Assembly: GCA_003993805.1 (NCBI GenBank)
Contig: RSEF01000002.1
Span: 67,158,508 to 67,222,507 of the forward strand
Direction of reading: 5' to 3'
DNA from: Himantopus leucocephalus
Lineage: Eukaryota; Chordata; Aves; Charadriiformes; Recurvirostridae
DNA: 64,000 nucleotides
Shown piece after piece: positions 14,492 to 25,612 of this stretch. The notes beneath the pieces are model-generated. The model was not told where the DNA came from and made no database searches. It worked only from the letters and a program-made list of their open reading frames with translations. Both the position numbers and the translations under genes were made by a program. Every line of letters starts with the position of its first letter. Within the stretch, counting starts at the first letter, position 1.

Positions 14492-14707
14492 CATGCATAA
14501 TATCAGAAGAAATAAAAATCAAGGCAAGAAATTACCTGCTATTTACTGTCATAGTTAGCTGATTATTGCTATAGCTATGGACTTACATGGAAGACNTCAT
14601 GCGTAATATCAGAAGAAATAAAAATTCATATCAAGGCAAGAAATTACCTGCTATTTACTGTCCTAGTTAGCTGATTATTGCTATAGCTATGGACTTACAT
14701 GGAAGAC
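14492..14707. repeat. About 104/110-bp direct duplication across a single N (probable assembly overlap)
   Basis: Copy 1 (14,492-14,595) and copy 2 (14,598-14,707) flank the N at 14,596. They are nearly identical. They differ by a few substitutions, including A/C in the middle, and by a 6-base insertion in copy 2. This allele-like pattern again points to an uncollapsed overlap between contig ends. Confidence 0.85.
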
Positions 14708-17700
14708 AGTTCTCAGTATTTCAATGCCAACTTAACAATTCTGATGAGCAGGGCAGTACATGTCACGGAACTGCTCCAGTCTTCTTCATAAGAATCATAA
14801 GCTGGTGGAATATTCCTCAGGTGTTTTCCAAAACCTCTTAGGAAATCCATGTAGTAACCACAGTACTGAAACTACTGTGGGTTTTGTGCAAATAATTCTA
14901 TGTTGCCTGATGCAGCTGGGAAAAGCATTGTTATCCATCGGACTAGAAAAAAACCCAATATTATTCATTTCAGTTCTTTGCCTTGCTTCCTCTGTTCACG
15001 CATTTTCTGTATTTTCCTTTGAGGCTCTGAAAGTGCTGCCCCAGAACTGGGAACAGAAGATTTGTAGGAAGGAAAGTCCTAACAGGGCTGAGCTGGTTAG
15101 ATTGCACAAGGTAGGACACAACAGAGCACAAAACTAATGCTGTTATGACAATATGGTGGTATTAATGACTGAAATTGTAAACCAGTTTGTATTGCATATA
15201 CTTACTGTGATGAAAAAAGCAAATTAGGTATTCAATGAGAAGATATGGAAATGTTAAAACTTTGGAGGTTTCGATAAATAGAGTGAATAAATACACAGTA
15301 GTTTGCTTTCCAAAATGTTATTTATCAAAAATTTTACTGCTTTTAATTACTGTCTTTATATTCAAAATATCTTCTATTTCCGCTAATAGCAAAATTTTAA
15401 CTGGAACTGAAATATTTGTTTTATTTTATTCCAAGTCATACACTGAAAGAATTAGGAAATATGTCTCCAGTAGAAATAAAGTCAGATAAAAATGAAACCC
15501 TTCTTTTATCCCATTGCAGAGCCCAAAGCATATGTTTTTCTCAATTTATGTTACTGGAATTTATTAGCCTGGAGACTGTCTGAAGACATCCTTAAGGAAA
15601 TCAGTTGAATTCTGTACTATTGCGTATTGTTGCATTTCCTCAATAATTAATACTGGTATGCAAAGCGTATGACCATTTTATATATAGAGAAAATGGCTCC
15701 AAATCTAGTCTAAAAGACTAAAATTGTTTCATTTTAGCTGATCTAGTCCACTGAAGTTGGCGTCAGCAAGAATACTAAGCAACTTTTTAAGAAAAAGTAA
15801 TGCTGTGTGCCTTTATTAAACTCCATTGATTATTGAAATAAAGATTCCATTTCCTTTCCACATTGACAATTTCTTTCAGGGAGAGAGGAAGTTTCTTTGT
15901 CATGCAGAAAATTTTCATTCCAAAGTTTTCTAAACAAAATTGGCATTGACATTGCTGTGATTATTACAGTCAAGCTTCTGATTTTTAATATTTTCAACCT
16001 GACAGATTTATTTCTTCTCAAATAAAAAAAAAACCTTCTTAGAATAAAAAATATATAGCTTCCTTATATTTCCCGATTCTGAAAATTACCAGGTGCCAAG
16101 CTGTGAACATAAGGAAATTGAAGACCCTTGAGGGTGACCTTAAGAACCACAAAGGTGGGGAATTGTGATATAGTGGTTTAGGCAATTTCATTGCAGCTGC
16201 TTGGCGCTAGAAAAATGAGAAATGGGTTTTCTATTACTAAATATAATGAATTCCCTTTCTGTCCTGTCACAAATTGTCAAACTTCATTAATGAGAAGAAA
16301 AATGTGGTGCATACATATATAAAGGGTAATATGAATATACATATTTAAAACGGAGAAATGCTGCATATTGTTACAGAAGGATTCTTTCTCTGGATCAGAT
16401 ATTGCATAATTCTTTCTAAATAGGATATTTCAAAATTAGCTGACATGGCAATGCAACGCAACTTCTGTATCTTCAGAGCAATTTGCTATTATTTGCAAAA
16501 AATGGCTACAGGCTTTTCAGGTACATAGATGCAGCTGTACAGATGTGGCTGTATTTCAGAATAATATTTAAACCACATTTAACTTTCAAGCTGTGGGTAT
16601 CCAATGGAACAAGGCAACTGCTTTTAGTTAGAATTAGCCTTAAATATCTTGCTGAATCAGGGTACAAAATACGTCACCATTTAATAATAAAATAACTTAT
16701 TTGCAATTACATTAAATACACCATGGCTCAGTTTGATTTTGAGGACAGCCATGGCTGTCTTTTATTCTTTTATGCAATATATGAATAAATATACTGTCAA
16801 TATGAAATGCTCAGATTTCACTTGATAATCACTGTAAAATAGTCAGAAATATAATTTAATTTGGATTTACGACGACAACGAAACTGAAGGAACCAACCTC
16901 ATGCAAATTACGATTTATCCCTGGCCTTAATCCTAGACTTTTGCTTGTTAGACTATTCTGGGGATGAAGGAGATGACTAGAATCATACAGGTTCCTACAT
17001 CTGCGTATTCCATAGAGCTGTATTAACCCAGCAGATACCCTGAGGGACAATATGCGCTCATGCAAATCTTACAGGCGGGTTGAGTTCCTCTGCAACCCAC
17101 AACCCTTTCTGGCACAAGACCCAACTTACACTTCTCAATCCTACCAAGAGCAAATTATACCTGAACTTTCCAGAATGCCAGAAGTAGTATTTAGACATTT
17201 AGGAATAGCCAGACTTCTGTAACTACCGAATTGAAGCATGTCATACACTTCTATGGTCCTTGTTGGCAAGTAAAACATGATGGATTTCTTCTGTACAAAA
17301 CTGTACCAAAAAAAAAGGATGCCAGAAGTCATTGAGCAACTTGAACACTAATATCAAAGTAGAAAAAGTGCTTCATTGTAATTCCAAATATCCTACTAAT
17401 AGGAAACCTGAAACTGCAAACTCTGAAGCAGAGGCAGCAGAGAAGTCTGACCATCTAGAAAAGATTTTTTCTTTATTCTTCACTGGGGTAGACAAACATA
17501 GCTCATTAGCAGTATGTGCTCAGAAGCCCTTCAGCCCCAGGTCTTGTATCACTGTATTCTGGTCACGTCCCCTCCTCCAATAGACCCTGATCACAAAGTA
17601 CCAGCTCTTGAGGTTTGCTGAAAGTATCTGAAAGTGAGGACTTTTTCTTTCTGAGCTGTTCTGCAATCACAGACTCCACAGGAGGTTGTGTCCCTGTATC

Positions 17701-19079
17701 TAACCTCTTTACTCACTACCCAAATCCTCCACAACATTAATTAGATTGATGCTGTATTAGAAAGGATTTTTTTTTTTGCTTATCTTCTCTGCAGTTGCCT
17801 CAGAAGTGTCAACGCTGCATCAAACCTGATCACTGGATGTGCTCCATGGCCTCCCTCAGGGCTTCTGAGGTCCATCTGTCCTCAGCCTACACACCCAACC
17901 TTTCTTCCAGCAGAAATCAAGGCAGAACAGACACAGCAGGGGGTTGTTCAAAGGCACCCAGCTGTTAGTTGTATGGAAAGTCAGTGCAGCAGCCTTCCAG
18001 TTTAAAGTTAGCCAAAGGGTTTTTACAAATTACTTATTCATCAGAAATTTTGCTCTAGTATTTTTCCCTCTGTTATATGCTTAGATCATTGCTCTGTCCT
18101 ATTTATGCAGGACATGCTCATTTCTGTTGTTTACTTAGCAGTCCTGAATCTGAGACAGTCTAGAAAAACTGTTAAAGTTCTGGAAATCAAAACAGAAACA
18201 GAATCTTTGCATGCAGTAATAAAGAGGAAATCTAAATTTCAGTTCTGCAGAGAAAGATTTTTCCATCTTCCTGAAGTGTGCAGGAATCCGTTGCTGTTTG
18301 TGCCCACACTCCATCTTACAATGCTCTTTTAAGAAAAGCAGCCTTAATTATCTAAATAAATGTGAACTAAGTAAAAGTGTGTATAATGTCAGGTATTTGT
18401 CACATGTAGCTAGCGATATTGGAGACATCACACAAGCAAATGCAGTTACACAGGTCTGAGAAAGGGAAGACCCCTCCCCATTAAATCCAGTTCAAGTCAC
18501 CAGTAACTCTGCTAAAATTAACAGAGTTAAAAAGTAGTGAAATCAGGATCTATTAAGGGTAAATGATTTGTTCTTAGAGTGAATGTCCTTAGGACACCAC
18601 AGATGCCTTACTGTTAATTTTTAAGGGTGGCTGTTGTTTGGTCGTTCTGGTTTTCACATACTCATGAAACTGGAATTAGTCCTTTTAACTGAAGATACCA
18701 GCTGAGATTCTCACCTGGTCACAATGTATATCACAAAAAGCAAATATATATCACAAAAAGCGATCAGTCACATTTAAAAATTTCTACCTATCAATATTAG
18801 AGGAATTAGATCTACTTACATTACGATTATAAAGCAGTAGTACAGCAACTGCCTTGCACGCAGCTGTGTGCATACGAACAGAAACAACAGCAGCCGTTGT
18901 CAGTGGCAAAGTTGTTTTCAGACGTGTCTCAGTGTTATCCATAGAGACCTCTAGTGGGGAAAGAGCAGCAAGGCTTCAATTTCTTCTGAGAACGCGAAAT
19001 TGCATAACCTTAATTTTTTTAACTGATCTGTTAATTCATCAGCACTCTAAAACAGATCACTGCTTTTTAGCATAATGAG
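14708..19079. other. Non-coding stretch, no recognisable gene
   Basis: AT-rich DNA with scattered short open frames. The longest, 125 codons from 14,760, matches nothing I know. A small direct repeat of a TATATCACAAAAAGC-like unit occurs twice near 18,727-18,761. No gene or RNA is supported. Confidence 0.5.
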
Positions 19080-20399
19080 TTCAAAAGAGCAGTGAAGGAG
19101 AAGCACTAGGTGATGAGCAGAAGTTGGCAGTTTGTACTGAGAAGGATAGAGGTTCACTGGTGCTAAACCGATGCCTGCAAGGAGATTCTCCCCAACAGCT
19201 GGGCTCAGATGCCCAGTCTGCCTGGCAGCTGGCCCCCGGATCCCAGTATGCCCCCCTGGCACCTGGACATAGGAGACCCCAAGGCCACAGCCCTGCTCCA
19301 GTTGCTGGTACAGACCATTTCACCAGCACGCACACATGCGCATGTGCAGACACCCAGAGCTGGCCAGGACTGCCCTGGTCCTGCAGTAGTCACACGCATG
19401 AATTAGAATCTCGTCCTTAAGGACCCACAGACTCTAGGTTCTCTCCAGCAGCTGGCTGGGACTCTCCTGGTTCCCAGTAGTGCACTCCACTGTGGTCTCA
19501 CCTTTAGGGACACCCACAGCTCCCAGGCCATTTCACCTACTCCCTGGCTGGTCACACTTGATCTGTGCTAGTGCTCACACACTCACTTGCACATCCATGA
19601 TCCCTTCATCTCCTGGCACCAGGGTATCACACACCTCTGTGGCTTTTCATCCTGCTCCAGGGGCTGGTACTCGATGTCAGTCACTCTGGTGTCTCCAGTG
19701 GCTGGCACCCAGGCACAGCGGCAACTCTGACCTGTGGTCTGATTCCAGGCATTCCCACCCAGACCCCCTCCCCTCCCTCAATACTGAATGGAGAGTCCCT
19801 TAACCAGGAAGAGTATTAGGGATTTAATAGGAAGACAGGACAGACTGTATTGATTAGGTGAAGGGCATGGCCAGACAAGCATACGCGCAACCAGCCCTTT
19901 AATTCCCTTATCCCTCTGTTTTCCCCACACTTGTTCCTCCCCAAATCATCTAAATCCCTCCCTTTCCTCACCTTTGGTTTCTCCCCTCAGCATCCCATAA
20001 TAAATCCTGTGCAATCCCAAAATGCTTTTGCCTTGCAATCCATGATGTGTCCTATTTCCCTAGGCAGCAACCTCCTTAGACCAAAAGGTGCTCCCAGATT
20101 GACTCATCATCATGGGTGTCACACCGGGGACACTGGGGCTGAAGTTCTCCTGGGTCAACCCTGGGACAGACCAGGCAGTGCATCTCCTCTGAATCCACAG
20201 TTTGGGTTCCTGTCTGCCTTTGTGTATCCCTGTGCTCCTCTGGGCTTGTGGAGATGGGCCTTTGATGGGCTGATGGCTCTTGTGGTGGGCCTGGGAGTAA
20301 CCCGGCTGGGTATTATTTGGGCTTCCCCCACCCATGATTGTGTTCTTTTGCTCCTTTGTGGGTGTCCACAAGACCTTTTATTGCATAACCTAAAGGACA
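19080..20399 (-). mobile_element. LTR-like endogenous retroviral block with internal degenerate repeats
   Basis: This GC-rich island of about 1.3 kb differs sharply from the AT-rich flanks. On the - strand it would begin with TGTCCTTTAGG at its upstream edge (20,399). The - strand half towards 19,080 carries degenerate direct units that keep returning to CAGCTGGCTGG / CCTGGT / CACAC-type words. Its overall style matches bird retroviral LTRs. No gag, pol or env frame is visible, so it would be a solo LTR. The boundary near 19,080 is approximate, and no target-site duplication was established. The family name is not claimed. Confidence 0.6.
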
Positions 20400-21201
20400 G
20401 TACATTTATGCTGTGATTATAATTAGAATAACTTATAAATGTTATGTCTCACTAAAGCCTTTTTTAGAAAAATCAAAATAGAAGTTGTCAGAATTTCCTG
20501 CACTTTTTTCAAAAATGTCTACGTTAGAATAAAATAAAAGTTTATGTTCACTTTTTTAAAAACAAAAAAAAACCCTTTAGTTAAAGCATACCACATTTCC
20601 TAAATGGAGTATATTGCTTATTTCAAAATACAACAAATACCTTGTTTGGAACTCATCAGGTATGCAAACCTGAAAAACCCCCAAACCCTTATACCCGTTT
20701 TTCACCCCTTTTCCCTCGATTTTTTTTCCATTCAAGCAAGTAAACCAAGAGGACACCTTGCAACATTCCCTGAACATGGCCAATCTTGGCTACATGATAT
20801 CCTCTATCAACAACGAGACTCCCTGTTGAGCAACCAGGACTGAGACCCCACATGCTGTAAGAGCAGCTTAGGCTCCATCAGACAGGCTATCCCTATTAAG
20901 CACAACAACTTCGGTGGAGTAGCAGACAAGTAAGGGGGCGCACTCCTGAAGATTTGCTGCTTCTGAGCTCCTGCGATCTATTTGGTGAACTTTAATGAAT
21001 TGGCTTTCCAGTTCAAGTTATTCAAAATGGAGTAAAAGAAAGAAAGGCCATAAACATTTCTCTATTACTACTCTAAATGTGTATTTCAGTATCCTTAGAA
21101 AGTAGAGAGCTTTCTAGGAATAGGCATATATTTATGCATGCTTGTGTTATGCACTATAATCCCATGAACAGCTCAAAGGTCATCTGTAAATGATCTTATA
21201 G
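20400..21201. other. Non-coding stretch
   Basis: Short AT-rich interval between the LTR-like block and a CR1 fragment. It contains A-rich and T-rich runs near 20,550-20,575 and 20,720. No gene is seen. Confidence 0.5.
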
Positions 21202-21420
21202 TCATAGAATCATTGAATCATAGAATTGTTAAGGTTGGAAGGGACCTTTAAGATCATCAAGTCCAACCATTTTCCTAACCTGACAAAAACCACTTCTAAA
21301 CCATATCCCCAAGTACCACGTCTACCCTTGTTTTAAACACCTCCAGGGACGGCGAATCCACCACCTCCCTGGGCAGCCTATTCCAATGTTGGATAACCCT
21401 TTCAGTGAAGAAATCCTAGT
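21202..21420 (-). mobile_element. CR1 LINE fragment, 3' end
   Basis: The + strand starts with CATAGAATCATTGAATCATAG and continues with AGGTTGGAAGGGACCTTTAA. This is the reverse complement of the CR1 3' terminus, followed by the usual CACCTCCCTGGGCAGCC segment. The element is truncated at its 5' end, as most CR1 copies are. The boundary near 21,420 is approximate. Confidence 0.9.
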
Positions 21421-24400
21421 CTCTACATCTTCCACATGGAAACAGAAGTGCAGTGAGGAATAATATTGCTTTACTATAAGGAGAAAGGAACACAATGGGC
21501 CAGCCTGAAGCAATAAACTCCCCTCCTCCTTGCAAATAACAATGGTGCCAACATAGTAATAACTGTTAAAAGCATTAACATGAGAATGTACAGAACAGTT
21601 TTGCTCAAGATTCAAAGGTAACAAGTCAATAAATTTACAATGCTACACTTATTTATACTGTATTTCATGTTTCCTAGGGATACAGCATAACTTGGATAAC
21701 ACTTACTGAGATGACAGATTGTCTCCTTAGGGTTATGGAAACAGTGTTCTGCAAAATACTGCTCACTACTGCAAAATTAATGCCTAAGGTAAAAACCAAT
21801 GGGCACTTTTTCTTTTTGTCAAAGTTCTCGTGTTAAATGAACCCAGTCCAATGTAGTTAAAAACACAGCAAGTAGTATAAATGAAGAATTATAAATATCA
21901 ACAAAATTTTGTATCAAATAGTGTGCCAAAAGGACAAACACAGAAGACTGATTTCATTTTCTGTGGATTTCCATAGTAATAAAAATGTATGTTATTTTCA
22001 TCAAAGTATGACATAGCTCTGGGATATCACAAATAACAGTTCTATAGTATAGAAATTGCATCACATATCTAATAAACTGCCTCTCAGAACTGCCAGGTTG
22101 TAGCTCATTTTAGCTCGTATGATAACGAAATGTACAGGGACTTTTAACAGAGTGGGATCTTACTAAGTTAAGTGTTGCACAGATCTTGTCCCAGGTTTGA
22201 GGGGTTTTTTATTATTACAGAGTGGTATATTTCACTGACCAGTTATCACAAAATCACTCCCAGATTACCTTCAGACTTTGTAACAGCTTTCCTCCGCTGT
22301 CTCAGCTGAGTATGGGGGACTTCTTCAAGACATGGGGTTATTTCAGCTGGGTTATTTCAGCTGACCTAACAGGTTCTTCGCTGCACCAAGAGTATAAAAT
22401 CATCTTTTACGAGTGAGAGGCAGTGAGTGGGCAGGAGTAAAGTAGTTTCTTATAGGAACAGTCAGCCTCAGGAACAACAAGATTGATGGCTGGTATTAAC
22501 AGTAAAGATAAACCCAAGGCAGGGTGCCAAGCATTATACAACTTGCATGCCGTGTATTTGTTAGCTCTGTCCCAAAGGTCACCTGAAATCTCATATATCT
22601 TGCTGTGCTGTGGCTAGACAGCTGCAGTTTTTCTCTTACCACGCACACCCAATGGGCAGAGTTTTTGAAGAGGTAATATTTTGTATTCATTTGCTTGCAT
22701 TGTCCCATAAAAGAAGCCCAGGAGGCAATCAAAACTTCTGGCTGGGAGACATCCACCTGAAGTGGAGAGAGAATGGGGAGAAACTGGTAAAACTGATGAA
22801 AACATCCCAGGTTTAGCTATGCCACAGGCTAATATTTAAGAGAGCAGGCAGAAGCATTGTATTCCTTCAACATCACGTATATGCCTTAAACAGCCTATTC
22901 TAGCAGGTGACTGTGCAAGACCTTAAGGCTGGGCAGGGGTTGTAGTTTGTTTTTAAAAATGAGTGTTATACCACTCAGGAAGAATTAAGAGTCCTAACTG
23001 TATTTTTTTTCTGTGGTCCTAAAACATAACCTGTCGCTGAGAAGCCTGGTGCTAGGCAACGTCTTTTTACTTGCCTCCTGATAATGAATTATGCTAACCT
23101 GATGAGACAGCAAACAATTCTTTGTTGTCGTTCATGACAAAGGCAGTCATAGTTTGCTTAACATGCTTGTTATCGAATTGATATGACATACTTTTCCTGT
23201 CACAATTGATTTACAGGATAAACAAGCACATGGAACACACAGTAAGATTTTAAAAAATGAATAATAGCATCAAACTGTGTCACTGCTTGGAGCCCTTCAC
23301 AAAGCAGAAAACACCTGAAATATGCAATAAAGCTACTACAAAATGCATCACACACATACATCTACTGAATTATATATTTGTATTATCACAGTACTTCAGT
23401 AAGCCCTAATCATGAATCATGACAAGCCACTTCAATCAGAACGATATAAATGAAAAAAAATCACTATTCCACTGCACTTACTCTGAGAAATGCTTCAGAA
23501 CTAGAATGCAACAAGTGTTTATAAGCCTCCTCCCCACAGCTTAAATTATAGGAGTATGAATGTGCTGCTCTTAAAAAAATTATGTTAACCTAGTCTTTAG
23601 AAGTCAAATATGCTGCACTTAAGATGTTAACCTAGTTTTTAGAAGTCAAATATGAAAATGGCGAGGAACTGGATTATGGTATGTGGAAGAAATTGTGCAC
23701 AACTGAGCCAGCCCTCAAGAAATTCTGATTATTCTATGTCTAAAAAGCTATTCTCTTCTTGCAAGTTTCTTCGCTTCACGTACCAGAAGATGGCAGCAGT
23801 TCCACAGTATTTCCCAGTTTTAGAGGCGCTGTTTGCTCTCAAGCCCGGTTTTGATTTTCTAATAGCTAACTTTCTCCATATAATCCTTAAAGAAGGAAAT
23901 ATTCCTTATCCTCACTTTGCTGCTAACAAAGAGTTTGTACCTGACAACTTACCACCCATTCACAGGTTTTTAATTCATTTTCAATGAAAGTAAAATGACA
24001 CTAAAACCACTTGTATTAAAACACTTAATCAATGGCCTTGTAAAAGGACATGCAATACTATTTATTTACTATTTACTGACACTGAGAAGATATTTAAAAA
24101 TATTAAAAGCTCTGTGCTCATCTCAAGCATTACGTTCTGTTTCTCCAGCTCTTCCATAGAGGTTTAACAGAGAACTATGTATACCTAATAAAAACCATTT
24201 TCTTAGATTTGTAGTGAAAGAGCATGCACTTCGTTTAAACAGAGCTGGTTGGTTATTTTTATTTAATGAGGAGTATTTTAGATTAACACAGTATCTATAT
24301 TAAAGCAATTACACTTATCATATCATGAAAGAAGGAATAAAATGTTCATACCATGTATGACCTGTAACTAATTATGACAATCGTAGCACTGCTTATATTT

Positions 24401-24849
24401 CACCAGTGCTAAATGACACACACTGAATGCTATAGAAGAAAAGTGCAACCTCATGGCAATCCAGTGTCTTGAAAAGCCTTGCTAAACAGGCCAGGCTGAC
24501 AGCAGAAATTCATGAAGCCCAGGGCTGTATATGGATTTAGTGTTAGAGACTAGAATTGCAACAGCTAACTTTATATTCTTTCATCAATTTTAGGACCACA
24601 CCTAGGATCTCTTCTGAAAATCTGTTCCTTGGCTCCATAACAAGCCTTCAGCACATCTTGGAATGCTCTGGGCATGAACTCAAGACTGAAAAATACTCCT
24701 AGCACACTCTGAAAATTATCTGTAAGAAGTGAATAAAACTAAAAAAGTGAAGAAAAAGGTGGAAACAGACAACTTAAATACCTGAAAACTCAGTCCTTAC
24801 TAACTACCAACTATGCAGAAGTCAGATGGCAATGTGTGTAAAAGTGGAT
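21421..24849. other. Non-coding stretch, no recognisable gene
   Basis: AT-rich sequence with short open frames only. The one clear internal structure is the short tandem duplication at 23,582-23,654, listed separately. Confidence 0.5.
23582..23654. repeat. Tandem duplication of about 31 bp, period 42
   Basis: The words ATGTTAACCTAGT and TTTAGAAGTCAAATATG occur in order at 23,582-23,612 and again at 23,624-23,654, with one C/T difference. No N lies between the copies, so this is probably a genuine local duplication. Confidence 0.8.
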
Positions 24850-25612
24850 TGTCACAACGTTTTCTTCATGTAGACCTGTTTTGCCAATTGACAGGGTCAG
24901 CAGAAAGGACACAGACACCAAGTTAAAAAGATAAGCTTATTTTATTTTAGTTAAAAACAGCATAAAGAATAAGCAAGATAATGTACCTAACCATTACTAC
25001 ATAGAGTTAACTGTACTGATTAAGAAAGATGCATCACCAATTGCCCTGGTACTTTACCATCATCCAGATCCTTGCTTCAGCTGGGGAGCCCCGTCACAGC
25101 GAAGGATCGGAGAACCGCTCCGGCAACTGGGAAATCCTACGCAGTGCATCCACTCATAGTTGAGGTCTCCGTCTTTGCTGTGAGAGGGTCCTGCTTATAT
25201 ACAGTTTAACAAACAAATCTATATGTCAAAATGCACAGAAACATGTGACAGATTGGCTTGCCTCACTCAGGCACGTCCAGCATTGGGCCAGGATCCCGGG
25301 TGCATCCAAGGAGTTCCTGTCTCCTGGCTTAGGTTTAAGGGTTTCTATTTCTACCTTTTATGGTTTCCAGGGTTTTTTCCCATGGTCATATTTCATGCTG
25401 ATATGATGCTGGTCAGGACGTTCACTCAGAAGTCAACTTTGGTTCAAGGCCTATGATTTAGGCCTTTTTATGTCAAGACTAAATATTTTAGAGTTTAGAA
25501 TTTCCGTTTTCAAAGGTCTTTTGACTATTTAATGAAAATTCTGGCCTAAAAAAGATATAAGGCGACCTCTGCTATGCTCTGGCATAACAGAATTTTTAGG
25601 CAACTTGTTACA
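24850..25612 (-). mobile_element. Solo-LTR-like element
   Basis: The ends form an imperfect inverted terminal pair: TGTCACAACG at the + strand start, and the complement of TGTAACAAGTTG at the end. Read on the - strand, a TATATAAG box lies at 25,194-25,201 and an AATAAA signal at 24,941-24,946. The element then runs about 90 bases to a CA terminus. TG...CA ends, TATA then AATAAA, and a length of about 760 bp are the standard LTR layout. I did not find a clear target-site duplication, and no retroviral coding sequence adjoins it. The family is not assigned. Confidence 0.65.
25194..25201 (-). promoter_or_regulatory. TATA box inside the LTR-like element
   Basis: The - strand reads TATATAAG, about 250 bases upstream of the element's AATAAA signal. 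The spacing fits a U3/R promoter. No host gene is positioned to use it. Confidence 0.5.

Noticed and set aside
14760..15137. 125-codon open frame
   Set aside because: No recognisable family, no flanking splice pattern or promoter, and it begins just after an allele-like assembly duplication.
19931..20416. 161-codon open frame on the + strand, the longest in the left part
   Set aside because: It lies antisense in the GC-rich LTR-like block, where stop codons are rare by composition, and resembles no protein family.
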